DNA of 64,000 nt. It comes from Methylocapsa aurea. Its GTDB lineage: Bacteria > Pseudomonadota > Alphaproteobacteria > Rhizobiales > Beijerinckiaceae. Below are positions 8,564 through 16,547 of this stretch, one piece after another. Both the position numbers and the translations under genes were made by a program. A model generated the notes under the pieces. The model saw only the letters and a list, made by a program, of their open reading frames with translations, searched no databases and had not been told where the DNA came from. The stretch covers positions 87,150 through 151,149 of the forward strand of contig NZ_JQKO01000013.1 of assembly GCF_000746085.1 (NCBI RefSeq). The letters are read 5' to 3'. Every line of letters begins with the position of its first letter. Position 1 is the first letter of the stretch.

Positions 8564-10306
8564 TTATAGCGTCTTCAGATATTCCAGCAGCGCTTTCTTT
8601 TCCTCGGGACGCAGCTGTGTGCCGAATTCGTGGCCGCAACGACTGTCGCCGGAGTTTCGGTCGGAGCAATCGGTCGTTTGCAAGGAATAACCAAATTTGG
8701 TCTGTTCGGTCGCGAGCCCGACATGCTCCTTGTCATAGGCCGGCCCGACGTTGAAAGCGCCGACGCGCTGCGCCGCCGGTTTGAGCAGTTCGTCCAGGGT
8801 CGGAACGGAGCCATTGTGCAGGTAGGGAGCAGCAGCCCATATCCCTTCCAACACTCGGGCTTCGAAAACATGCTGCACGGGCTGGGCGGCGCTTGGACTC
8901 GGGAGCTTCGACCGATTAAATGCGCCCTTCAAGTCCTGCATGGCCGGCGGTAGTTGGAAAAGCTGGAGCGCCTCCTTCCCATCCTGCGCCAGGGCCTGCG
9001 GAACGTAATTCTGCAAGATGGAGCCCATAACCGACGTCTGAAGCACATTGAATGCGCTGTCGGTCTCCTTCAGGGGCTGCGTGATGAAAGGAATTTTGGC
9101 GCCTTCCAGAACGCCCGTTTGCGCGGTCCAAGCCAGGATGTCGTATTCTTTGGTATCAGTGCCGACGTCTTGCAGCGGCGTCGCCCAGGTTTGAACATCG
9201 CGGAAGCGGACCTCGCCCGGCCGAATCCCGTGGCAATCGCCGCACCCGCCCTGCGCGGTTGTCCAATTGTAGATTTGCTTGCCCCGTTCGGCCAATGCCG
9301 CGTCGACTGGCCACGGCCATTTCGGCGGGCCGATTTGCGTGACCAAATGTTCTAGCTTGCCAAGTCCATCGAAGTTGGCGGAATTATTGTTGAGATAGTT
9401 GACGCCAAGGAGATGCCACCGATCTTTTTTCGGCTCAAACACCCCGAACACGCCGTAAAGTTCGCCAAGATTACGCGCCAGACCCAGCATGTCATTGCCA
9501 TTGTCGGCAAAGCCCGGCCACTGCGTCTTGTCCTGTATTGGCGCATTCCAGAGAAATGGATAACGGACCGGAGCATTCGCCTGCTTGATGTTCTCGGGGA
9601 TCAAATAGCTCGGCGGGGGCCCGAGATCGAGGCCCGTCAATCGGTTAAAGATCATGCCCACAGCATCGAGCCTGCCAGGACCCCAGGGCGATTTTGGCAG
9701 ACTGCGCGTTATCAGCGTGTGATAGCGCAAATACCAAGCCTGCAGGTTATCGCGGAGCGCCTCCGCGTCGGCTGGCTTTGGAGCCGCGACGCCGAGCGCT
9801 TCGCGCGCGAAGGCTTGGAATATCGCATGATCCCCAAGGACTCTTCCGACCGCCGCATCGATGTCCGCCAGCAAACTCTGGAAATCGACGATCGCGGGGC
9901 CGCCATCGATCCTGTACTCTTTTCCATCCACCGAAATTTGTCGCGTGTGACAGGCGGAGCAGGTCATGCCGACCAACTGGCTGCCTTGCGGCCCGGAGGT
10001 GGAAAATCCGACGGGTAGGCCATCGCCCCCGGCAGGGTTCCGCAAATAGCCGTAGCGGCCGAGACCATCGGCCAAGAACGAAGAACCGTCGGATTGTTTG
10101 AGGGCTCTAAGCCATGCAAGCGGCATGATCCGCGAGCCCTGATCTTGAGTGTAAAAATCAGCGCGCGTTGCTGGCGTCCAGTTGGGCCCTTGATCGAGGA
10201 AAATGGGATCGGAATCCGCTGCTCGGATTGAAACAGACGATGTGACGGCTACAGCGCAGAGCGCGACGCCGCTTAAGCCGCCCTTTGCCCAAGAATATGC
10301 TTTCAT
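8564..10306 (-). CDS. Periplasmic di-heme c-type cytochrome, RoxA/MauG-like
   Basis: The 580-residue protein starts with a signal peptide (SVSIRAA, cleavage near residue 30) preceded by a GGGAGGG ribosome-binding site. It has two covalent heme motifs, C116-S-A-C-H120 and C355-G-D-C-H359. The N-terminal block FYTQDQGSRIMPLAWLRAL and the late APYLHNGSVPTLDELL recall rubber oxygenase RoxA and related proteins in the MauG/bacterial di-heme peroxidase superfamily. The spacing between heme motifs (239 residues) is longer than I recall for RoxA, so polyisoprene cleavage should not be assumed. It likely acts in the periplasm as an oxygenase or peroxidase, or in electron transfer. It stands alone, transcribed away from the degenerate repeats on its 5' side. 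Confidence 0.75.
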   Translation of the reverse strand: MKAYSWAKGGLSGVALCAVAVTSSVSIRAADSDPIFLDQGPNWTPATRADFYTQDQGSRIMPLAWLRALKQSDGSSFLADGLGRYGYLRNPAGGDGLPVGFSTSGPQGSQLVGMTCSACHTRQISVDGKEYRIDGGPAIVDFQSLLADIDAAVGRVLGDHAIFQAFAREALGVAAPKPADAEALRDNLQAWYLRYHTLITRSLPKSPWGPGRLDAVGMIFNRLTGLDLGPPPSYLIPENIKQANAPVRYPFLWNAPIQDKTQWPGFADNGNDMLGLARNLGELYGVFGVFEPKKDRWHLLGVNYLNNNSANFDGLGKLEHLVTQIGPPKWPWPVDAALAERGKQIYNWTTAQGGCGDCHGIRPGEVRFRDVQTWATPLQDVGTDTKEYDILAWTAQTGVLEGAKIPFITQPLKETDSAFNVLQTSVMGSILQNYVPQALAQDGKEALQLFQLPPAMQDLKGAFNRSKLPSPSAAQPVQHVFEARVLEGIWAAAPYLHNGSVPTLDELLKPAAQRVGAFNVGPAYDKEHVGLATEQTKFGYSLQTTDCSDRNSGDSRCGHEFGTQLRPEEKKALLEYLKTL

Positions 10307-11028
10307 GCCATTAGCCCTCCCGAAACAATGGCTTAACCCTAGAGCATGTTCTTTATGAATGATGATCGGCTTTTTACGAGTCCGACATGCTCCAACATTT
10401 TAGATCTCGCTAATTCTCTCACCGACTCTGAAGCGCTTTAGCGCGTCGCCTGAGGACCTGCGCTCCGAACAAAACCAGCAAATTGCACAATTAATGGGTC
10501 TCATCAATCATCAAGGGCCTGCCTGATTCAGTTGAAACCTCTCAGCGCGATCTTCGCCTCGCCGAGGTTATCCGATCATGTGGCGAGGTCAATGATCGCT
10601 GACGGCAGGCCTTTCGGCAAGGCTGCCAGGTTCTGGTCCTAATAGAGAGGCTGCGCCGGATCGCCGATACGACGAACGGAAGCTTGGGAGGGAGGACAGC
10701 TCCAATCCATTGGCGCAACGCCGGCGCAACCTCTCCTTTCCATAAAACGCGCAGCGCCGGATAAATCCGCCATACAAAAATTAATAATAGGCAATATTTC
10801 GTAGTCGATGGCCGCGCGGCGCGCCGCCTCGGCGCAACGCCTACGCTGTCAATGCAACAGGGGCAACCGAACCGCCGCAATCAACCGCAGGGTGTCGGCG
10901 AAGACGGCCTCGGACATTCGGCGGCTGAACATAAGAGGCTCTGATTCGTCTGGCTTTCGCTGTTATGCGGCTCGCTGACGGCCGCAGGCCGTGATTGGCG
11001 ATTGTCTGTCTGTAGCCCCCACATTGGA
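10307..11028. other. Intergenic stretch with a degenerate repeat module, no clear gene
   Basis: 10340-10396 is a degenerate copy of the 'tagagcatgttctt ... acatgctcca' palindrome seen more cleanly at 54976. The remaining ~600 bases contain only short frames lacking ribosome-binding sites or recognisable products. It lies downstream of the cyclase gene and upstream of the cytochrome gene, both on the minus strand. Confidence 0.5.
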
Positions 11029-13149
11029 TCAAGGCTGCCCAGCTCTGTCTTGAAGCCTCTTGGACATGGCTTTGACGACGACATCCTCGCGCCGTTCCGC
11101 GGCGAGCTTTTCGAACAACTCGGCGGCGCGTCGCGGATCCACGGCAGCTACTGCAAATGCGGCGAGATACTGCTCCCGCCATTTGACCGTGGCGCCGGTC
11201 GGCCAAGGCTCGAAGACCGATAGAGCCTCGTCGCGGCCTCGAACGAAAATAGCGCCCAGCGGCCGGAGGATGGCGGAGTCGCAGCGCGCCGCCGTCGCCG
11301 GCCCGACGCAAATCGCTGAGCCCAGCTCTTTGTTCGCGGCCTCGAAGCGGGCGGCGGCATTCACGGCGTCGCCATAGGCTGTGTAATCGAGCTTGGAGCG
11401 CAATCCAACGTCGCCGACAATGGCTTGTCCGGTTTCGATCCCGATCCGCGTGCGGCCAAAGCCGATCGCCAGGGGACGCGGCATGGCGCGGTAGGATTCG
11501 GTCCATGCATTTATCGCGATGGCGCATTCAACGGCCATTTGCGGATGGCCGGCGAGATCGAGCGGCGCATTGAAGAGCGCGTGGGTCGCATCGCCGACAA
11601 TCTTGTCGACCATCCCGCCGTGATCGACGACGATCGTGGCGATCCCCTCGAAATATGCGTCCAACACGCTGACCAGCTCTTCCGGATCGGCGCGATGCGT
11701 CATGGCCGTGAAGCCTTCCGCGTCGGTAAAGAGCGCGGTCACCTCCCGGCGTTCGCCGCTGAGCTTCAACAGTCCTGGCTCCCGGACGATGCGCCTGACG
11801 ACCTCGGGCGCGAGATGTTGCTCGAAGCGGCGGCGCACCAGCATTTCCCGGCGATGCGCCGCCGCGAAAGAGGCCACCGACACCCCAAGAAAGACAATCG
11901 CCGTGACAAGCGTTGGGGATAGCGGATCGATGAGCCGGTCCGCGAAATGCAAACCGGCAATCGCGGCGATCCACGTGAGAGCCAAAATGCCCACGACGGA
12001 GAGTGCGCCAAGAAGGGGCGGCAAAGCGGCGCCGGCCGCGGCCGCTAGAATGCCAAACCCACAGAGAAGGAGGTCTTGACCTAGAGTTGCGGCGATAAGC
12101 GGGCGCGGAAACCGTCCCGAGAGCATCTGCTCGATCGCGTCGGCCTGTATCTGCGCCGAAGGCGTCAGCGGATCGCTCGCCGTGGCGCGCAATCCTCCAA
12201 GCTCAGGAGCCGATCCGCCGATCAACACCAGCGCCCCGGCAAGTCGAAAGGCGTCGACATTGCCGCGAACGATGTCCAGCGCGGATATGGTTCGCGCGGC
12301 GCGCCGGTTCAGCTCCGTGGGCAGAAGCCGGAGCAATCCATCGCGCGGGAAGTGAATCTTGAGATCGCCGGTTGCGAGTATGGAGGGATCCGCCTGTAAA
12401 AAATAGGTCGAGGCGCTATAGGCAAGCCGGACGGCTTCAAGGGCGAGGCCGGGAGCGATATTCGAATCGACGGTGACGAGATAGGGAACATGACGGACAA
12501 CCCCATCGACATTGGCCGGAAGGGACAGCGCGCCGATCCCGCTTGCCGTTTCCATTAACAGGGGCAACGGTCCGACCGCCCCTGGAGCGCTCCAGAGCCC
12601 CTCCAGCGGGGGCGCTCCGCGCATGATCACCGGCGGCAGGAACAGCGCGCTCGCCCCTTGTGGATCGAGCACGAATCCAAGAACCAACGGAACGCGTCTG
12701 CCCGCCTCCGCAAGTCGCTTGTCGCCATCGGGCAATTCCTCGGCCAGCTTCAACAGGTCGGCGCGGCTGCTCATCGCGCCAACTTGGCGGGCGAGCGCGG
12801 CGGGCGACCGCGAATCGGCCTCGGCAAAGAGGATGTCCAAAGCGACAACAGCCGGTTTGGCGGCGGCGACCGCCTCCAAAAGACTGGCCGTCGTCGCGCG
12901 CGGCCAAGGCCAGGGTCCCAGCGCCTCGAGCGAACGCCGGTCGATGTCGACTACAATGACGCTTGGCTCGCCTTGGCGCTGGCTTTGCGGCGCCAGCCAT
13001 TGATCCGCGGCGAGGGCGAGATCGTAGCCATTTTCGCGAAAGAGCTCGCGCCAAGCCATAGGCGACAACAAAATGGCCGCCAGAAGGGCGGCGACCGCTA
13101 TGGCGCCAACCGCGATCGCAAACCGATGCATCCCAAACCGGTCGAGCAT
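11029..13149 (-). CDS. CHASE2-domain class III adenylate cyclase
   Basis: The order is: an N-terminal membrane anchor (about residues 10-30), an extracytoplasmic CHASE2 sensor domain (about 40-320; note VIVVDIDRRSLEALGPWPWPR), three membrane helices (about 340-410) and a cytoplasmic class III cyclase domain (about 450-640). Catalytic elements are present: metal-binding Asp in ALFTDAEGFT, second Asp in KIVGDA, adenine-selecting Lys in VDKIVGD with Asp in LDYTAYGD, and transition-state Asn/Arg in VNAAAR. ATP is therefore the expected substrate and cAMP the product. The 706 residues match the usual length. A FecR-domain gene lies just upstream on the same strand, a common pairing for CHASE2 cyclases. 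A glutaminase with a cyclic-nucleotide-binding domain follows, suggesting a local cAMP response. Repeats fill the 420-base gap to the FecR gene. Confidence 0.9.
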   Translation of the reverse strand: MLDRFGMHRFAIAVGAIAVAALLAAILLSPMAWRELFRENGYDLALAADQWLAPQSQRQGEPSVIVVDIDRRSLEALGPWPWPRATTASLLEAVAAAKPAVVALDILFAEADSRSPAALARQVGAMSSRADLLKLAEELPDGDKRLAEAGRRVPLVLGFVLDPQGASALFLPPVIMRGAPPLEGLWSAPGAVGPLPLLMETASGIGALSLPANVDGVVRHVPYLVTVDSNIAPGLALEAVRLAYSASTYFLQADPSILATGDLKIHFPRDGLLRLLPTELNRRAARTISALDIVRGNVDAFRLAGALVLIGGSAPELGGLRATASDPLTPSAQIQADAIEQMLSGRFPRPLIAATLGQDLLLCGFGILAAAAGAALPPLLGALSVVGILALTWIAAIAGLHFADRLIDPLSPTLVTAIVFLGVSVASFAAAHRREMLVRRRFEQHLAPEVVRRIVREPGLLKLSGERREVTALFTDAEGFTAMTHRADPEELVSVLDAYFEGIATIVVDHGGMVDKIVGDATHALFNAPLDLAGHPQMAVECAIAINAWTESYRAMPRPLAIGFGRTRIGIETGQAIVGDVGLRSKLDYTAYGDAVNAAARFEAANKELGSAICVGPATAARCDSAILRPLGAIFVRGRDEALSVFEPWPTGATVKWREQYLAAFAVAAVDPRRAAELFEKLAAERREDVVVKAMSKRLQDRAGQP

Positions 13150-13161
13150 TGCTGCGCTTCG

Positions 13162-13410
13162 TTAGAGCATGACCCGAAATGAGAGCATTTTCGCGCGAAG
13201 TGGATACCGGTTCGCGTTAAGAAAATGCAACAAAACAAAGACCTAGAGCTGCTTTCTGATTCCGCCGAAACTGAAAGCGCTCTAGAGCCGGATGACTTTG
13301 GACAGAATCGCAACGCGATCTCGTCCAAAGTCTGAATCCGCCTCTCATCAAAGAGTTAGAGCATGATGTCGTCCGAAAACCGGTGTCCACTTTTCGGCAT
13401 CATGCTCTAG
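13162..13410. repeat. Composite palindromic repeat cassette (three to four modules)
   Basis: The cassette begins TTAGAGCATG and ends CATGCTCTAG. It contains a module with 'gcgcgaagtggataccgg ... aagaaaatgc' (reverse form of the module at 45300), one with 'gagctgctttc ... gaaagcgctc', one with 'ggactttgga'-like halves, and a terminal hairpin with a 12-bp perfect stem (13357-13368 with 13398-13409) and an inner CCGAAAA/TTTTCGG stem. It lies 3' of the FecR gene and 5' of the cyclase gene. Confidence 0.85.
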
Positions 13411-13570
13411 TGCGGAGTTAAGTGAACCAAACCGTAGCCAAGGGCGCAACAAGCCGTGAAAATCCAGCCGCGGTCAAATGCGGGGCACTCTCCGCGTCAA
13501 TCCGATCCCGTTGCGATTTCCGCTATGACCATGACGAGGCGGCAGGAGCTCTGCTGCGCCGTTCAGCGCC

Positions 13571-14215
13571 TTACGCGACGCTGTCCAGCGCGGCTTGGAC
13601 CCGCGCCGGCTTCCAAATAGCGGCCGGGGTCGGCGCCGATCCCGGCTGCGCGATATTGGTCCCTTGGCCGGCGCGCAGCGACACCCGGCTTCCCGCCGCC
13701 GAGACGACGACGGCGCCATATTGGACGAACACGCCGAAAACGCCCGCGCTTGGCCCCGCGAAAAAGCGCGTTCCGCGCACCGCGATCAGACCGAACGAGC
13801 TTCGAATTTGCATCCGGGCGGGCGCGGCTCCCGCCGGACGGTCGTAAAGAATCGGCCCCGATTCCAGCGTAATTTCGCCCCCGGCGTTCGCCAGGAACCG
13901 ATCTATGGTGAGCCGCGCCTTCTGGCCGACGAGGACCGTCGTGTCTTTGCCGAGGCGCAATCTCAGGCGCGCATCAACGCCGGTTTCGATCATTTCATTG
14001 ATGAACACGGGCGCCGCGCGGTCAAGCAATCGGCGCTCCAAACGCCCTTGCGCAAAGGCCTCTCCCTTCACGTCCTCGACCAAGCCAATCCTCTCGGCTG
14101 TCTGCGCCTGGGACACATCAGGGATCAGCATCGCAGCGCCAGCCGCGGCGAGGCGAACCAGCGCGCGACGATCCAGCTCATTCATGTGCATGTTGTCTGC
14201 GGCAGGATCGTTCAC
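13571..14215 (-). CDS. FecR-domain periplasmic protein
   Basis: The product (214 residues from GTG at 14215) has an N-terminal export signal with an Arg pair (DRRALVRLAAAGAAMLIP, cleavage near SQAQ) and a FecR-type beta domain. The pattern ETGVDARLRLRLGKDTTVLVG, then GGEITLESGPILYD and FGLIAVRGTRFFAG, is typical of stand-alone FecR-domain proteins. AGGAGG lies 5 bases before GTG 14215, which makes this start better than the TTG two triplets... one triplet upstream at 14218. Such proteins often accompany CHASE2 sensors and may present or modify the periplasmic signal. The gene lies between the glutaminase fusion (94 bases upstream) and the cyclase, all on the minus strand. Confidence 0.8.
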   Translation of the reverse strand: MNDPAADNMHMNELDRRALVRLAAAGAAMLIPDVSQAQTAERIGLVEDVKGEAFAQGRLERRLLDRAAPVFINEMIETGVDARLRLRLGKDTTVLVGQKARLTIDRFLANAGGEITLESGPILYDRPAGAAPARMQIRSSFGLIAVRGTRFFAGPSAGVFGVFVQYGAVVVSAAGSRVSLRAGQGTNIAQPGSAPTPAAIWKPARVQAALDSVA

Positions 14216-14308
14216 CAATGCCTCCTGTTCTTAACTCAGCGCGATGTCGGAGTTATGCGTTGAATGGATCTCAACGCGAGGATTGAGATGATCGAACAAG
14301 CTCCGGTG

Positions 14309-16171
14309 TCACGATTCAAGAGAGTTTATCGTGACATTGGCCCGGCGCAACCGCTCCGCCTGTTCACGAATAATATTCGCGTAGATCTTGGCGACAATTG
14401 CCGGATGGGCGGCTTCCAGTCGCGCGAAGGCGTCCTTGGCAATCACGACGCAGGCGGTGCGGGTCTCCGCGGCGACGTCGGCGGAGCGCCTTCCATCCTC
14501 GAACAAGGCCATTTCGCCGAAAGTGAGGCCCAGACCGATCGAAGACAGGCGAAACAGGCGCGCATCCTGACCGCCGCGGCTCGACACGCGCACGCCCCCC
14601 GCGATGATGATAAAGAAGCGGTCGGCTGGGTCTCCGGCCCGGACAATCGTCGCTCCGGCTTCGAACTCGACGATTTTGGGCGCGGCGCAAACCACGAAAT
14701 TCGTCCAATCCTGTTCGTCAAACCCACGGCACAAATCGAAACGCCGCATGCTGTCGATCGAGACCTCGGGTTGGGCGGGGCCCTCGACAAGCGCAAGATC
14801 CTCAAAATATTCGAGAGCATGGTCGATATCGGCGAAAATATGCGCCTTCGCCGCGACAAGCGCGGCGGAAAGGTCGATCAAGCCGCCGATCGGCGGCACG
14901 AAGCTCCAGACCAGCATTCGCCCGGCATCCGACCAGATCCGTTGAAGACCGACAAGGAATCCCGCCGACGCCATGTCGCAGGAAGTGACGTGGCGCAGGT
15001 CCAAAATCACGCGCGACGTGCTTGCGGCAAGCGCGCCGAGATGGAAGCCGACCCGCTCCACAGTGGCGAAATGCAGGGCTCCCTGCAATTCGACGATGCG
15101 CACCGGCGCGGCGGCGGCATCGAGAAGGGTTCGATCCTCGCGCTTGCGCACCCGGTTCGAACGAACCGTCAACCCGCAGAGTTCGCGCCGTATCACCGAG
15201 CCAACCTCTGTGCGGCTGCAGAACGAATGAAGAGACAGCATCTCCGATATTCTCTTGCAGGCCTTGACGCCCCGCACCGTATTGCCAAATCGATCGAGCG
15301 GCGGCGAATAGAAAGCGATGGCGAATTCCCCCGGCACGACCGCCACGAGCCCGCCGGCGACGCCGCTCTTCGCCGGCAGCCCCACATCGAAGGACCATTG
15401 CCCGGCATAATCATACATGCCGCAACCATACATCACCGACAGGACGTCTTGCACGCAGCCCGTCGGCAGGACCCGCTCCCCGCTCAAAGGATTGACGCCG
15501 TCATTGGCGAGGGTCGCGCCCATGACCGCCAGATCCCGGCAGGTCACCAGGACGGAACATTGCTTGAAATAAATATCGAGCGCGTCATCGGGCGAAGCAT
15601 CGATCATCCCGGAATTGAGCATCAAATAGGCGATCGCGCGGTTGCGGTGCCCCGTCGCCGATTCCGATTCGAACACCGCGCGATCGATCGCGAGGTCGCG
15701 GCCGGCGAATGCGCCAAGCGCGGCGAGCATGGCCTTCTCCCGCGCGGTGCGATCAGCCCCCTCGACAAGACTGGAAACAACGATCGCTCCGGCGTTGACC
15801 ATCGGATTGAAGGGCCGGTTTGTGATTTCGTCCAGGACGATGGAATTGAAGGCGTCGCCAGTCGGCTCGACGCCGACCTTGGCGAGGACAGCATCGCGTC
15901 CGAGCCGCTTCAAGGCCTCGCCATACATGAACGCTTTTGACGCCGACTGAATTGTAAAGGGGACGTCCCAGTCGCCAACGGCATGGACGCGGCCATCAGC
16001 AGTCGCGATGGCGATGCCGAAATGATCGGGGTCGGCGTTCGACAATTCTGGAATGTAGGTCGCGACATTCCCGTCGCGATCAGGCAAGAATTCGGCGTGA
16101 AGAGCTTTGAGAAAGGAGGCGACGGAACCTTCAAAAATCGCGGAAGCTACGGCCGATGAAGACAGCGCCAT
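14309..16171 (-). CDS. glsA: Glutaminase fused to STAS and cyclic-nucleotide-binding domains
   Basis: Residues ~15-310 form a serine-dependent glutaminase (GlsA/GLS family; glutamine to glutamate plus ammonia) with the S76-x-x-K79 pair in QSASK, NPMVNAGAIV and LPAKSGVAGG. Residues ~340-445 form a STAS domain (VILDLRHVTSCDMASAGFL). Residues ~480-600 form a cyclic-nucleotide-binding domain (FEAGATIVRAGDPADRFFII, TFGEMALFEDGRRSADV, with the Arg and Glu of the phosphate cassette). The 620-residue length fits this known fusion type. The frame continues upstream to 16384, but those extra 71 codons run through a palindromic repeat (16205-16323), so ATG 16171 is chosen. cAMP made by the nearby cyclase could control nitrogen release here; that link is inferred from proximity. 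Confidence 0.88.
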   Translation of the reverse strand: MALSSSAVASAIFEGSVASFLKALHAEFLPDRDGNVATYIPELSNADPDHFGIAIATADGRVHAVGDWDVPFTIQSASKAFMYGEALKRLGRDAVLAKVGVEPTGDAFNSIVLDEITNRPFNPMVNAGAIVVSSLVEGADRTAREKAMLAALGAFAGRDLAIDRAVFESESATGHRNRAIAYLMLNSGMIDASPDDALDIYFKQCSVLVTCRDLAVMGATLANDGVNPLSGERVLPTGCVQDVLSVMYGCGMYDYAGQWSFDVGLPAKSGVAGGLVAVVPGEFAIAFYSPPLDRFGNTVRGVKACKRISEMLSLHSFCSRTEVGSVIRRELCGLTVRSNRVRKREDRTLLDAAAAPVRIVELQGALHFATVERVGFHLGALAASTSRVILDLRHVTSCDMASAGFLVGLQRIWSDAGRMLVWSFVPPIGGLIDLSAALVAAKAHIFADIDHALEYFEDLALVEGPAQPEVSIDSMRRFDLCRGFDEQDWTNFVVCAAPKIVEFEAGATIVRAGDPADRFFIIIAGGVRVSSRGGQDARLFRLSSIGLGLTFGEMALFEDGRRSADVAAETRTACVVIAKDAFARLEAAHPAIVAKIYANIIREQAERLRRANVTINSLES

Positions 16172-16204
16172 GATTTGTCTCGAACCAAAGTTCTCGCATC
16201 GACT

Positions 16205-16323
16205 TAGAGCGTTTTCCGATCGAATGGAGTCATTCGATCGATCAGAAATCGCTCCAGTGTCTAAAGTGTCTGAGCATATTCTCGTCGAACGGATTGAACC
16301 AATCTGTTCGGAAAATGCTCTAG
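16205..16323. repeat. Composite palindromic repeat (two-hairpin 'agcgcttt/gcatattc' type)
   Basis: It runs from TAGAGCGTTTTCC to AAAATGCTCTAG and has two inverted-repeat halves: gatcgaatg/cattcgatc, then a second hairpin around gagcatattctcg. An almost identical copy lies at 58497-58613. It sits between the TonB receptor's 3' end and the glutaminase start; the rest of the gap (16324-16547) shows no gene. Confidence 0.85.
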
Positions 16324-16547
16324 ACGATCCATGCCTTGCCGTCGAGGAGCGCCCATGCTGGAGTATGGAGTCAGCCGATGTCATATCAAGGTAAAATAAT
16401 ATGCGTGGAATGCTGACAAATCAGGCATGATGTGAATCGACGCCGACGCCCCGTTGATCAGGCGGCGCGTTGAAGCCAAATCCCCGCCGGCGCCGTCTCA
16501 TGCACGCCGCGATGGCGCGCCAAGACCGATTGCCGCTTCCCCAGACT

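Noticed and set aside
14264..15940. 558-codon open frame on the plus strand
   Set aside because: It is exactly antisense to the glutaminase fusion, arises from its GC-rich codon use, and shows no family or start signal.
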